The notes: generated by a model not told the origin, from the sequence alone. Shown: positions 34,601 through 49,462, counted from the first letter of the stretch. The stretch: DNA of 64,000 nt from Lutraria lutraria (GCA_964023205.1 OZ026841.1:30890399-30954398); one strand, 5' to 3'. Numbers and translations: made by a program.

Positions 34601-37600
34601 AATAAAAGAGAGAGAAAGCTTTAAGTGAGTGAAAAAGATCTGAAAATAATGGTAAAACACTAAATAAAAGAGAGAGAAAGCTTTAAGTGAGTGAAAAAGA
34701 TTGAAAATAATAATAAAAACACTACATAAAAGAGAGAGAAAACTTTAAGTGAGTGAAAAAGATCTGAAAATAATGATAAAAACACTAAATAAAAGAGAGA
34801 GAAAACTTTAAGTGAGTGAAAAAGATTGAAAATAATAATAAAAACACTAAATAAAAGAGAGAGAAAACTTTAAGTGAGTGAAAAAGATCTGAAAATAATG
34901 GTAAAACACTACATAAAAGAGAGAGAAAACTTTAAGAGAGTGAAAAAGATTGAAAATAATAATAAAAACACTAAATAAAAGAGAGAGAAAGCTTTAAGTG
35001 AGTGAAAAAGATCTGAAAATAATAATAAAAACACTAAATAAAAGAGAGAGAAAGCTTTAAGTGAGTGAAAAAGATCTGAAAATAATGGTAAAACACTAAA
35101 TAAAAGAGAAAAAACTTTAAGTGAGTGAAAACTTAATATATCGACTTTAACGCCACATTTCAACAGTCAAGAGAGACATGAGGCAAACAGTTCACCTAAT
35201 CATCTTTCCTGGCAGAACCAGTACTAGACTCCCAATCCAATCACTCATTTAAAGCAACTGCCTACATTCTAACGAAGTGAGGAGACTGCTGCTTTTCAGA
35301 ATGATGTTCACAAACAGTGCTTAGACATTGTAGTTTGATCAGAGGGCACTACCAATCAACATACAATTTCTAAGCACAATGCCAAACTTTCAGCGAAAAA
35401 AAAACACTTTTAAGTCAGTGAGAAACGACTTACAGTAACTGAATGAAATCTCTATGTAAGCAAGAAAAAACATAAAATGTGAATTTTACTATATACTGTA
35501 TGTGAGGAAGTTGTCAAATAAAAAATAAAACAGACAAAAAACTAGTAGTAAGTGAATGGAACCTAAAATGAGTGAGAAAAACCTTAAACAGGAAAGAAAA
35601 ACTTAAAGTGAATGAACTAAACCTGAAAATAATGGTAAAAACACTAAATAAAAGAGAGAGAAAACTTTAAGAGAGTGAAAAAGATCTGAAAATAATAATA
35701 AAAACACTAAATAAAAGAGAGAAAACTTTAAGTGAGTGAAAAAGATCTGAAAATAATGGTAAAACACTAAATAAAAGAGAGAGAAAACTTTTAAGAGAGT
35801 GAAAAAGATCTGAAAATAATAATAAAAACACTAAATAAAAGAGAGAGAAAACTTTAAGAGAGTGAAAAAGATCTGAAAATAATAATAAAAACACTAAATA
35901 AAAGAGAGAGAACACTTTAAGTGAGTGAAAAAGATTGAAAATAATAATAAAAACACTAAATAAAAGAGAGAGAAAGCTTTAAGTGAGTGAAAAAGATCTG
36001 AAAATAATGGTAAAACACTACATAAAAGAGAGAGAAAACTTTAAGAGAGTGAAAAAGATCTGAAAATAATGGTAAAACACTAAATAAAAGAGAGAGAAAA
36101 CTTTTAAGAGAGTGAAAAAGATCTGAAAATAATGGTAAAAAACTAAATAAAAGAGAGAAAAAACTTTAAGTGAGTGAAAACTTAATATATTGACTTTAAC
36201 GGCCCATTTCAACAGTCAAGAGAGACATGATGCAAACAGTTCACCTAATCATCTTTCCTGGCAGAACCAGTACTAGACTCCCAATCCAATCACTCATTTG
36301 AAGCAACTGCCTACTTTCTAACGAAGTGAGGAGACTGCTGCTTTTCAGAATGATGTTCACAAACAGTGCTTAGACATTGTAGTTTGATCAGAGGGCACTA
36401 CCAATCAACATACAATTTCTAAGTACAATGCCAAACTTTCAGCGAAAAAAAACACTTTTAAGTCAGTGAGAAACGACTTACAGTAACTGAATGAAATCTC
36501 TATGTAAGCAAGAAAAAACATAAAATGTGAATTTTACTGTATACTGTATGTGAGGAAGTTGTCAAATCCTTGCAGGACGATAAGTTATTACTGGTTAGGA
36601 TAGTGTCCATGAAAAATGACTAAAAACTCAAGGTATGTGAATTTGGAAACCTTAAATGAGTGATGAAAACCTTAGCAAGTGAGAAAATAATCAGAAAAAA
36701 AATTTAAAGTGAATGAAAAAGAACTGAAAATAATAATAATAACACTAAATAAAAGAGAGAGAAAACTTTAAGAGAGTGAAAAAGATCTGAAAATAATAAT
36801 AAAAACACTAAATAAAAGAGAGAGAAAACTTGAAGAGAGTGAAAAAGATCTGAAAATAATAATAAAAACACTAAATAAAAGAGAGAGAAAACTTCAAGTG
36901 AGTGAAAAAGATTGAAAATAATAATAAAAACACTAAATAAAAGAGAGAGAAAACTTTAAGAGAGTGAAAAAGATCTGAAAATAATAATAAAAACACTAAA
37001 TAAAAGAGAGAGAAAACTTTAAGTGAGTGAAAAAGATTGAAAATAATAATAAAAACACTAAATAAAAGAGAGAGAAAGCTTTAAGTGAGTGAAAAAGATC
37101 TGAAAATAATGGTAAAACACTACATAAAAGAGAGAGAAAACTTTAAGAGAGTGAAAAAGATCTGAAAATAATGGTAAAACACTAAATAAAAGAGAGAGAA
37201 AACTTTTAAGAGAGTGAAAAAGATCTGAAAATAATAATAAAAACACTAAATAAAAGAGAGAGAAAGCTTTAAGTGAGTGAAAAAGATCTGAAAATAATGG
37301 TAAAAAACTAAATAAAAGAGAGAAAAAACTTTAAGTGAGTGAAAACTTAATATATTGACTTTAACGGCCCATTTCAACAGTCAAGAGAGACATGAGGCAA
37401 ACAGTTCACCTAATCATCTTTCCTGGCAGAACCAGTACTAGACTCCCAACCCAATCACTCATTTAAAGCAACTGCCTACTTTCTAACGAAGTGAGGAGAC
37501 TGCTGCTTTTCAGAATGATGTTCACAAACAGTGCTTAGACATTGTAGTTTGATCAGAGGGCACTACCAATCAACATACAATTTCTAAGTACAATGCCAAA

Positions 37601-40600
37601 CTTTCAGCGAAAAAAAAACACTTTTAAGTCAGTGAGAAACGACTTACAGTAACTGAATGAAATCTCTATGTAAGCAAGAAAAAACATAAAATGTGAATTT
37701 TACTGTATACTGTATGTGAGGAAGTTGTCAAATCCTTGCAGGACGATAAGTTATTACTGGTTAGGATAGTGTCCATGAAAAATGACTAAAAACTCAAGGT
37801 ATGTGAATTTGGAAACCTTAAATGAGTGATGAAAACCTTAGAAAGTGAGAAAATAATCAGTAAAAAGATTTAAAGTGAATGAAAAAGAACTGAAAATAAT
37901 AATAAAAACACTAAATAAAAGAGAGAGAAAACTTTAAGAGAGTGAAAAAGATCTGAAAATAATAATAAAAACACTAAATAAAAGAGAGAGAAAACTTGAA
38001 GAGAGTGAAAAAGATCTGAAAATAATAATAAAAACACTAAATAAAAGAGAGAGAAAACTTCAAGTGAGTGAAAAAGATTGAAAATAATAATAAAAACACT
38101 AAATAAAAGAGAGAGAAAACTTTAAGAGAGTGAAAAAGATCTGAAAATAATAATAAAAACACTAAATAAAAGAGAGAGAAAACTTTAGGTGAGTGAAAAA
38201 GATTGAAAATAATAATAAAAACACTAAATAAAAGAGAGAGAAAGCTTTAAGAGAGTGAAAAAGATCTGAAAATAATGGTAAAACACTAAATAAAAGAGAG
38301 AGAAAACTTTTAAGAGAGTGAAAAAGATCTGAAAATAATAATAAAAACACTAAATAAAAGAGAGAGAAAGCTTTAAGTGAGTGAAAAAGATCTGAAAATA
38401 ATGGTAAAAAACTAAATAAAAGAGAGAAAAAACTTTAAGTGAGTGAAAACTTAATATATTGACTTTAACGGCCCATTTCAACAGTCAAGAGAGACATGAG
38501 GCAAACAGTTCACCTAATCATCTTTCCTGGCAGAACCAGTACTAGACTCCCAACCCAATCACTCATTTAAAGCAACTGCCTACTTTCTAACGAAGTGAGG
38601 AGACTGCTGCTTTTCAGAATGATGTTCACAAACAGTGCTTAGACATTGTAGTTTGATCAGAGGGCACTACCAATCAACATACAATTTCTAAGTACAATGC
38701 CAAACTTTCAGCGAAAAAAAACACTTTTAAGTCAGTGAGAAACGACTTACAGTAACTGAATGAAATCTCTATGTAAGCAAGAAAAAACATAAAATGTGAA
38801 TTTTACTGTATACTGTATGTGAGGAAGTTGTCAAATCCTTGCAGGACGATAAGTTATTACTGGTTAGGATAGTGTCCATGAAAAATGACTAAAAACTCAA
38901 GGTATGTGAATTTGGAAACCTTAAATGAGTGATGAAAACCTTAGAAAGTGAGAAAATAATCAGTAAAAAGATTTAAAGTGAATGAAAAAGAACTGAAAAT
39001 AATAATAAAAACACTAAATAAAAGAGAGAGAAAACTTTAAGAGAGTGAAAAAGATCTGAAAATAATAATAAAAACACTAAATAAAAGAGAGAGAAAACTT
39101 GAAGAGAGTGAAAAAGATCTGAAAATAATAATAAAAACACTAAATAAAAGAGAGAGAAAACTTCAAGTGAGTGAAAAAGATTGAAAATAATAATAAAAAC
39201 ACTAGATAAAAGAGAGAGAAAACTTTAAGAGAGTGAAAAAGATTGAAAATAATAATAAAAACACTAAATAAAAGAGAGAGAAAGCTTAAAGTGAGTGAAA
39301 AAGATCTGAAAATAATGGTAAAACACTACATAAAAGAGAGAGAAAGCTTTAAGAGAGTGAAAAAGATCTGAAAATAATGGTAAAACACTAAATAAAAGAG
39401 AGAGAAAACTTTTAAGAGAGTGAAAAAGATCTGAAAATAATAATAAAAACACTAAATAAAAGAGAGAGAAAGCTTTAAGTGAGTGAAAAAGATCTGAAAA
39501 TAATGGTAAAACACTAAATAAAAGAGAGAAAAAACTTTAAGTGAGTGAAAATTTAATATATCGACTTTAACGGCCCATTTCAACAGTCAAGAGAGACATG
39601 AGGCAAACAGTTCACCTAATCATCTTTCCTGGCAGAACCAGTACTAGACTCCCAATCCAATCACTCATTTAAAGCAACTGCCTACTTTCTAACGAAGTGA
39701 GGAGACTGCTGCTTTTCAGAATGATGTTCACAAACAGTGCTTAGACATTGTAGTTTGATCAGAGGGCACTACCAATCAACATACAATTTCTAAGCACAAT
39801 GCCAAACTTTCAGCGAAAAAAAAAACTTTTAAGTCAGTGAGAAACGACTTACAGTAACTGAATGAAATCTCTATGTAAGCAAGAAAAAACATAAAATGTG
39901 AATTTTACTATATACTGTATGTGAGGAAGTTGTCAAATAAAAAATAAAACAGACAAAAAACTAGTAGTAAGTGAATGGAACCTAAAATGAGTGAGAAAAA
40001 CCTTAAACAGGAAAGAAAAACTTAAAGTGAATGAACTAAACCTGAAAATAATGGTAAAAACACTAAATAAAAGAGAGAGAAAACTTTAAGTGAGTGAAAA
40101 AGATCTGAAAATAATAATAAAAACACTAAATAAAAGAGAGAGAAAACTTTAAGAGAGTGAAAAAGATCTGAAAATAATAATAAAAACACTAAATAAAAGA
40201 GAGAGAAAATTTTAAGTGAATGAAAAAGATCTGAAAATAATGGTAAAACACTAAATAAAAGAGAGAGAAAACTTTTAAGAGAGTGAAAAAGATCTGAAAA
40301 TAATAATAAAAACACTAAATAAAAGAGAGAGAAAGCTTTAAGTGAGTGAAAAAGATCTGAAAATAATGGTAAAACACTAAATAAAAGAGAGAAAAAACTT
40401 TAAGTGAGTGAAAACTTAATATATCGACTTTAACGCCACATTTCAACAGTCAAGAGAGACATGAGGCAAACAGTTCACCTAATCATCTTTCCTGGCAGAA
40501 CCAGTACTAGACTCCCAATCCAATCACTCATTTAAAGCAACTGCCTACTTTCTAACGAAGTGAGGAGACTGCTGCTTTTCAGAATGATGTTCACAAACAG

Positions 40601-43600
40601 TGCTTAGACATTGTAGTTTGATCAGAGGGCACTACCAATCAACATACAATTTCTAAGCACAATGCCAAACTTTCAGCGAAAAAAAAACACTTTTAAGTCA
40701 GTGAGAAACGACTTACAGTAACTGAATGAAATCTCTATGTAAGCAAGAAAAAACATAAAATGTGAATTTTACTATATACTGTATGTGAGGAAGTTGTCAA
40801 ATAAAAAATAAAACAGACAAAAAACTAGTAGTAAGTGAATGGAACCTAAAATGAGTGAGAAAAACCTTAAACAGGAAAGAAAAACTTAAAGTGAATGAAC
40901 TAAACCTGAAAATAATGGTAAAAACACTAAATAAAAGAGAGAGAAAACTTTAAGAGAGTGAAAAAGATCTGAAAATAATAATAAAAACACTAAATAAAAG
41001 AGAGAAAACTTTAAGTGAGTGAAAAAGATCTGAAAATAATGGTAAAACACTAAATAAAAGAGAGAGAAAACTTTTAAGAGCGTGAAAAAGATCTGAAAAT
41101 AATAATAAAAACACTAAATAAAAGAGAGAGAAAACTTTAAGAGAGTGAAAAAGATCTGAAAATAATAATAAAAACACTAAATAAAAGAGAGAGAAAACTT
41201 TAAGTGAGTGAAAAAGATTGAAAATAATAATAAAAACACTAAATAAAAGAGAGAGAAAGCTTTAAGTGAGTGAAAAAGATCTGAAAATAATGGTAAAACA
41301 CTACATAAAAGAGAGAGAAAACTTTAAGAGAGTGAAAAAGATCTGAAAATAATGGTAAAACACTAAATAAAAGAGAGAGAAAACTTTTAAGAGAGTGAAA
41401 AAGATCTGAAAATAATGGTAAAAAACTAAATAAAAGAGAGAAAAAACTTTAAGTGAGTGAAAACTTAATATATTGACTTTAACGGCCCATTTCAACAGTC
41501 AAGAGAGACATGATGCAAACAGTTCACCTAATCATCTTTCCTGGCAGAACCAGTACTAGACTCCCAATCCAATCACTCATTTGAAGCAACTGCCTACTTT
41601 CTAACGAAGTGAGGAGACTGCTGCTTTTCAGAATGATGTTCACAAACAGTGCTTAGACATTGTAGTTTGATCAGAGGGCACTACCAATCAACATACAATT
41701 TCTAAGTACAATGCCAAACTTTCAGCGAAAAAAAAACACTTTTAAGTCAGTGAGAAACGACTTACAGTAACTGAATGAAATCTCTATGTAAGCAAGAAAA
41801 AACATAAAATGTGAATTTTACTGTATACTGTATGTGAGGAAGTTGTCAAATCCTTGCAGGACGATAAGTTATTACTGGTTAGGATAGTGTCCATGAAAAA
41901 TGACTAAAAACTCAAGGTATGTGAATTTGGAAACCTTAAATGAGTGATGAAAACCTTAGCAAGTGAGAAAATAATCAGTAAAAAGATTTAAAGTGAATGA
42001 AAAAGAACTGAAAATAATAATAAAAACACTAAATAAAAGAGAGAGAAAACTTTAAGAGAGTGAAAAAGATCTGAAAATAATAATAAAAACACTAAATAAA
42101 AGAGAGAGAAAACTTGAAGAGAGTGAAAAAGATCTGAAAATAATAATAAAAACACTAAATAAAAGAGAGAGAAAACTTCAAGTGAGTGAAAAAGATTGAA
42201 AATAATAATAAAAACACTAGATAAAAGAGAGAGAAAACTTTAAGAGAGTGAAAAAGATCTGAAAATAATAATAAAAACACTAAATAAAAGAGAGAGAAAA
42301 CTTTAAGTGAGTGAAAAAGATTGAAAATAATAATAAAAACACTAAATAAAAGAGAGAGAAAGCTTTAAGTGAGTGAAAAAGATCTGAAAATAATGGTAAA
42401 ACACTACATAAAAGAGAGAGAAAACTTTAAGAGAGTGAAAAAGATCTGAAAATAATGGTAAAACACTAAATAAAAGAGAGAGAAAACTTTTAAGAGAGTG
42501 AAAAAGATCTGAAAATAATAATAAAAACACTAAATAAAAGAGAGAGAAAGCTTTAAGTGAGTGAAAAAGATCTGAAAATAATGGTAAAACACTAAATAAA
42601 AGAGAGAAAAAACTTTAAGTGAGTGAAAATTTAATATATCGACTTTAACGGCCCATTTCAACAGTCAAGAGAGACATGAGGCAAACAGTTCACCTAATCA
42701 TCTTTCCTGGCAGAACCAGTACTAGACTCCCAATCCAATCACTCATTTAAAGCAACTGCCTACTTTCTAACGAAGTGAGGAGACTGCTGCTTTTCAGAAT
42801 GATGTTCACAAACAGTACTTAGACATTGTAGTTTGATCAGAGGGCACTACCAATCAACATACAATTTCTAAGCACAATGCCAAACTTTCAGCGAAAAAAA
42901 ACACTTTTAAGTCAGTGAGAAACGACTTACAGTAACTGAATGAAATCTCTATGTAAGCAAGAAAAAACATAAAATGTGAATTTTACTATATACTGTATGT
43001 GAGGAAGTTGTCAAATAAAAAATAAAACAGACAAAAAACTAGTAGTAAGTGAATGGAACCTAAAATGAGTGAGAAAAACCTTAAACAGGAAAGAAAAACT
43101 TAAAGTGAATGAACTAAACCTGAAAATAATGGTAAAAACACTAAATAAAAGAGAGAGAAAACTTTAAGTGAGTGAAAAAGATCTGAAAATAATAATAAAG
43201 ACACTAAATAAAAGAGAGAGAAAACTTTAAGAGAGTGAAAAAGATCTGAAAATAATAATAAAAACACTAAATAAAAGAGAGAGAAAATTTTAAGTGAATG
43301 AAAAAGATCTGAAAATAATGGTAAAACACTAAATAAAAGAGAGAGAAAACTTTTAAGAGAGTGAAAAAGATCTGAAAATAATTATAAAAACACTAAATAA
43401 AAGAGAGAGAAAGCTTTAAGTGAGTGAAAAAGATCTGAAAATAATGGTAAAACACTAAATAAAAGAGAGAAAAAACTTTAAGTGAGTGAAAACTTAATAT
43501 ATCGACTTTAACGCCACATTTCAACAGTCAAGAGAGACATGAGGCAAACAGTTCACCTAATCATCTTTCCTGGCAGAACCAGTACTAGACTCCCAATCCA

Positions 43601-46600
43601 ATCACTCATTTAAAGCAACTGCCTACTTTCTAACGAAGTGAGGAGACTGCTGCTTTTCAGAATGATGTTCACAAACAGTACTTAGACATTGTAGTTTGAT
43701 CAGAGGGCACTACCAATCAACATACAATTTCTAAGCACAATGCCAAACTTTCAGCGAAAAAAAAACACTTTTAAGTCAGTGAGAAACGACTTACAGTAAC
43801 TGAATGAAATCTCTATGTAAGCAAGAAAAAACATAAAATGTGAATTTTACTATATACTGTATGTGAGGAAGTTGTCAAATAAAAAATAAAACAGACAAAA
43901 AACTAGTAGTAAGTGAATGGAACCTAAAATGAGTGAGAAAAACCTTAAACAGGAAAGAAAAACTTAAAGTGAATGAACTAAACCTGAAAATAATGGTAAA
44001 AACACTAAATAAAAGAGAGAGAAAACTTTAAGAGAGTGAAAAAGATCTGAAAATAATAATAAAAACACTAAATAAAAGAGAGAAAACTTTAAGTGAGTGA
44101 AAAAGATCTGAAAATAATGGTAAAACACTAAATAAAAGAGAGAGAAAACTTTTAAGAGAGTGAAAAAGATCTGAAAATAATAATAAAAACACTAAATAAA
44201 AGAGAGAGAAAACTTTAAGAGAGTGAAAAAGATCTGAAAATAATAATAAAAACACTAAATAAAAGAGAGAGAAAACTTTAAGTGAGTGAAAAAGATTGAA
44301 AATAATAATAAAAACACTAAATAAAAGAGAGAGAAAGCTTTAAGTGAGTGAAAAAGATCTGAAAATAATGGTAAAACACTAAATAAAAGAGAGAGAAAAC
44401 TTTTAAGAGAGTGAAAAAGATCTGAAAATAATGGTAAAAAACTAAATAAAAGAGAGAAAAAACTTTAAGTGAGTGAAAACTTAATATATTGACTTTAACG
44501 GCCCATTTCAACAGTCAAGAGAGATATGATGCAAACAGTTCACCTAATCATCTTTCCTGGCAGAACCAGTACTAGACTCCCAATCCAATCACTCATTTGA
44601 AGCAACTGCCTACTTTCTAACGAAGTGAGGAGACTGCTGCTTTTCAGAATGATGTTCACAAACAGTGCTTAGACATTGTAGTTTGATCAGAGGGCACTAC
44701 CAATCAACATACAATTTCTAAGTACAATGCCAAACTTTCAGCGAAAAAAAAACACTTTTAAGTCAGTGAGAAACGACTTACAGTAACTGAATGAAATCTC
44801 TATGTAAGCAAGAAAAAACATAAAATGTGAATTTTACTGTATACTGTATGTGAGGAAGTTGTCAAATCCTTGCAGGACGATAAGTTATTACTGGTTAGGA
44901 TAGTGTCCATGAAAAATGACTAAAAACTCAAGGTATGTGAATTTGGAAACCTTAAATGAGTGATGAAAACCTTAGCAAGTGAGAAAATAATCAGTAAAAA
45001 GATTTAAAGTGAATGAAAAAGAACTGAAAATAATAATAAAAACACTAAATAAAAGAGAGAGAAAACTTTAAGAGAGTGAAAAAGATCTGAAAATAATAAT
45101 AAAAACACTAAATAAAAGAGAGAGAAAACTTGAAGAGAGTGAAAAAGATCTGAAAATAATAATAAAAACACTAAATAAAAGAGAGAGAAAACTTCAAGGG
45201 AGTGAAAAAGATTGAAAATAATAATAAAAACACTAAATAAAAGAGAGAGAAAACTTTAAGAGAGTGAAAAAGATCTGAAAATAATAATAAAAACACTAAA
45301 TAAAAGAGAGAGAAAACTTTAAGTGAGTGAAAAAGATTGAAAATAATAATAAAAACACTAAATAAAAGAGAGAGAAAGCTTTAAGTGAGTGAAAAAGATC
45401 TGAAAATAATGGTAAAACACTACATAAAAGAGAGAGAAAACTTTAAGAGAGTGAAAAAGATCTGAAAATAATGGTAAAACACTAAATAAAAGAGAGAGAA
45501 AACTTTTAAGAGAGTGAAAAAGATCTGAAAATAATAATAAAAACACTAAATAAAAGAGAGAGAAAACTTTTAAGAGAGTGAAAAAGATCTGAAAATAATG
45601 GTAAAAAACTAAATAAAAGAGAGAAAAAACTTTAAGTGAGTGAAAACTTAATATATTGACTTTAACGGCCCATTTCAACAGTCAAGAGAGACATGAGGCA
45701 AACAGTTCACCTAATCATCTTTCCTGGCAGAACCAGTACTAGACTCCCAACCCAATCACTCATTTAAAGCAACTGCCTACTTTCTAACGAAGTGAGGAGA
45801 CTGCTGCTTTTCAGAATGATGTTCACAAACAGTGCTTAGACATTGTAGTTTGATCAGAGGGCACTACCAATCAACATACAATTTCTAAGTACAATGCCAA
45901 ACTTTCAGCGAAAAAAAAACACTTTTAAGTCAGTGAGAAACGACTTACAGTAACTGAATGAAATCTCTATGTAAGCAAGAAAAAACATAAAATGTGAATT
46001 TTACTGTATACTGTATGTGAGGAAGTTGTCAAATCAAAAATAAAACAGACAAAAAACTAGTAGTAAGTGAATGGAACCTAAAATGAGTGAGAAAAACCTT
46101 AAACAGGAAAGAAAAACTTAAAGTGAATGAACTAAACCTGAAAATAATGGTAAAAACACTAAATAAAAGAGAGAGAAAACTTTAAGTGAGTGAAAAAGAT
46201 CTGAAAATAATAATAAAAACACTAAATAAAAGAGAGAGAAAACTTTAAGAGAGTGAAAAAGATCTGAAAATAATAATAAAAACACTAAATAAAAGAGAGA
46301 AAACTTTAAGTGAGTGAAAAAGATCTAGAATGGTAAAACACTAAATAAAAGAGAGAGAAAACTTTTAAGAGAGTGAAAAAGATCTGAAAATAATAATAAA
46401 AACACTAAATAAAAGAGAGAGAAAACTTTAAGAGAGTGAAAAAGATCTGAAAATAATAATAAAAACACTAAATAAAAGAGAGAGAAAACTTTAAGTGAGT
46501 GAAAAAGATCTGAAAATAACAATAAAAACACTAAATAAAAGAGAGAGAAAACTTTAAGTGAGTGAAAAAGATCTGAAAATAATAATAAAAACACTAAATA

Positions 46601-47860
46601 AAAGAGAGAGAAAACTTTAAGTGAGTGAAAAAGATCTGAAAATAATAATAAAAACACTAAATAAAAGAGAGAGAAAACTTTAAGTGAGTGAAAAAGATCT
46701 GAAAATAATGGTAAAACACTAAATAAAAGAGAGAGAAAACTTTTAAGAGAGTGAAAAAGATCTGAAAATAATAATAAAAACACTAAATAAAAGAGAGAGA
46801 AAGCTTTAAGTGAGTGAAAAAGATCTGAAAATAATGGTAAAACACTAAATAAAAGAGAGAAAAAACTTTAAGTGAGTGAAAACTTAATATATCGACTTTA
46901 ACGCCACATTTCAACAGCCAAGAGAGACATGAGGCAAACAGTTCACCTAATCATCTTTCCTGGCAGAACCAGTACTAGACTCCCAATCCAATCACTCATT
47001 TAAAGCAACTGCCTACTTTCTAACAAAGTGAGGAGACTGCTGCTTTTCAGAATGATGTTCACAAACAGTGCTTAGACATTGTAGTTTGATCAGAGGGCAC
47101 TACCAATCAACATACAATTTCTAAGCACAATGCCAAACTTTCAGCGAAAAAAAACACTTTTAAGTCAGTGAGAAACGACTTACAGTAACTGAATGCAATC
47201 TCTATGTAAGCAAGAAAAAACATAAAATGTGAATTTTACTATATACTGTATGTGAGGAAGTTGTCAAATCAAAAATAAAACAGACAAAAAACTAGTAGTA
47301 AGTGAATGGAACCTAAAATGAGTGAGAAAAACCTTAAACAGGAAAGAAAAACTTAAAGTGAATGAACTAAACCTGAAAATAATGGTAAAAACACTAAATA
47401 AAAGAGAGAGAAAACTTTAAGTGAGTGAAAAAGATCTGAAAATAATAATAAAAACACTAAATAAAAGAGAGAGAACACTTTAAGAGAGTGAAAAAGATCT
47501 GAAAATAATAATAAAAACACTAAATAAAAGAGAGAAAACTTTAAGTGAGTGAAAAAGATCTGAAAATAATGGTAAAACACTAAATAAAAGAGAGAGAAAA
47601 CTTTTAAGAGAGTGAAAAAGATCTGAAAATAATAATAAAAACACTAAATAAAAGAGAGAGAAAACTTTAAGAGAGTGAAAAAGATCTGAAAATAATAATA
47701 AAAACACTAAATAAAAGAGAGAGAAAACTTTAAGTGAGTGAAAAAGATTGAAAATAATAATAAAAACACAAAATAAAAGAGAGAAAACTAAGTGAGTGAA
47801 ACCTTAAAGTAGGTTTAGGAAACATTAGGAATATGGATGAAAGGCAGGATAGATAAAAAA
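31675..47860. repeat. 16-kb nested (higher-order) satellite
   Basis: Base unit: 63 bp (AAATAAAAGAGAGAGAAAAC, then TTTAAGAGAGTGAAAAAGAT, then CTGAAAATAATAATAAAAAC, then ACT), about 76% purine on the plus strand. Runs of 63-mers alternate with a ~400-bp block holding CAACAGTCAAGAG and a SINE-like tail. That block recurs at 31887, 32898, 35161, 36210, 37375, 38479, 39581, 40444, 41493, 42659, 43522, 44509, 45676 and 46912, plus a headless copy near 33800. Since 63 is divisible by 3, the minus strand gives repeating 21-residue hydrophobic open frames of up to 152 codons (LLLFSDLFHSLKVFSLFYLV); these have no start context, splice or domain support and are not called genes. Confidence 0.97.
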
Positions 47861-49291
47861 AAACTCTTACCTCCCACTTGTTCTTGATAAACATCTTCTG
47901 ATTATCCCTTTATGTAGTATGATCTTCATTGCTCCACAATGATGTAACCAAGTTCATGGGCAATCGTTGAAACTGTCTGACTTCAATGTAGCTATTTCTG
48001 TAATATTACAAGTTAAAATATAAAGGAACATGTGTATGCATTCATGAACAAAGTAAAAATAAGCGAATTCTTTGAATTGACATGTCCCGCCAAGTATATG
48101 CATGCATGCCTGGGTAATTAAGCTACAAGTCCACTGCAAGCCACATTACAGCAAAACACCTTTCAAATTATTGTAAGTAACATTAAGGTAATTCGAATTA
48201 GTGACAAAATGGCCGTCTGACATTTTAGCTATGCATCCTAAAAAAGTGGTTTTGTTCAACAATTACTGAAAGTACACAAGTTAAATGAAATGAGTTTTAT
48301 CAATAGCTAATGATTAAATGTACATTTCTGCATCAGAAAAGTAATATTTGATGATTTAAAAGTATCCATAATTCTCACCTGAACTTATGGTAATTCCAGT
48401 TGCCAAAATATAATGTATCATAATATCAAAATTAATTTAAACTACAATGTTCAACAGTAACTTCAATATGTCATTGAGGGTTTCCATATTTTAAATTTTC
48501 ATTATCATAAATATAACAATCAATGTAAAAAAGGGAGACAACTAATGTACTCATTAATAAGATAATCAATAAACAAATAGCTGCTAAATATTAAATAACT
48601 GACAAAAAAATGTAGTTGTCACATATGAATGTCCTATATTTAGAATATCAAACAAAAATATAAATATATTCTATCAATGTCTGAGGTAAATATGGTAGAT
48701 GTGGGAACTATGTATACATTATAAAACTATTAAAAGATATTCAACATGGTAATTAACATACATGTGCATACTTACAAAGATCTATGGAATCCAAACACCA
48801 TCAAACAAGTACGTTCTATCTATACAGTGATGATATAAAGTAACTGTAAAGAGATAAATGTAACGTTAAGTGGAAGGTTACAATGACACTTTCTGTAAAT
48901 ACGAGACAGATTAGTATGAAATGGATAAGACCGAAACAGACAAGGTACGAATCAATAAAATAGACTACAAACAAAAAGCAAGCCGATAATTACATTGATT
49001 GAGATTCTAATATAACAAAACGATATATAAACCAACAAAGACAATGATTACAACCAACCTCAGCTAGGACGCATTAACGCCGCGGTAAGGTTCGTGCGTT
49101 GTGCATATAAGCAAAATATCCCACTTCCGGTAATTACAAGAATGAGCGAGTTCGATAAACAACTATGATATGATGGCAGTAAATCTGCTAGGAGCGCAAC
49201 AAATATTCTAGTTATAGTTTTTAATCGAACAGGCTCATCCTTAAACATAAACTGAACAATCAATATGCATCTACCCTACTAAACTGACCCA
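47861..49291. other. AT-rich sequence with a possible minus-strand exon
   Basis: On the minus strand, 47871-47997 lies between TAATATTACAG and GTAAGAG, but none of its frames is fully open, so at best it is an untranslated or non-coding exon. Upstream on the same strand, 49075-49140 is CpG-richer and holds a perfect ETS site, ACCGGAAGTG (49122-49131), a possible promoter. Very tentative. Confidence 0.25.
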
Positions 49292-49462
49292 GAGACATAG
49301 ATAACACTGATTGACCCCATCACGGTAACACACAATTACATGTAGTTTACAAGAATTGGAATTCAAGTTGTCTTTGCCAATGAAAAATAATTAGATAAAC
49401 CTAATAATACGTGAACGGTTAGAATATGAATTTTGCCAGAGAAATATAATTACTGTCTCTGA
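49292..49462. mobile_element. Possible MITE with CAGAGAC ends
   Basis: CAGAGACATAGATAA on the left faces TTACTGTCTCTG on the right. The left end matches the palindrome at 15964 (CAGAGACATAGATAA). No target duplication seen. Confidence 0.45.

Noticed and set aside
33481..47707. Many minus-strand hydrophobic open frames
   Set aside because: They follow from a 63-bp repeat whose length is divisible by three; no independent coding evidence.
47871..47997. Minus-strand exon between AG and GTAAGAG
   Set aside because: All three frames contain stops, so it is not coding; a non-coding exon cannot be shown without RNA data.
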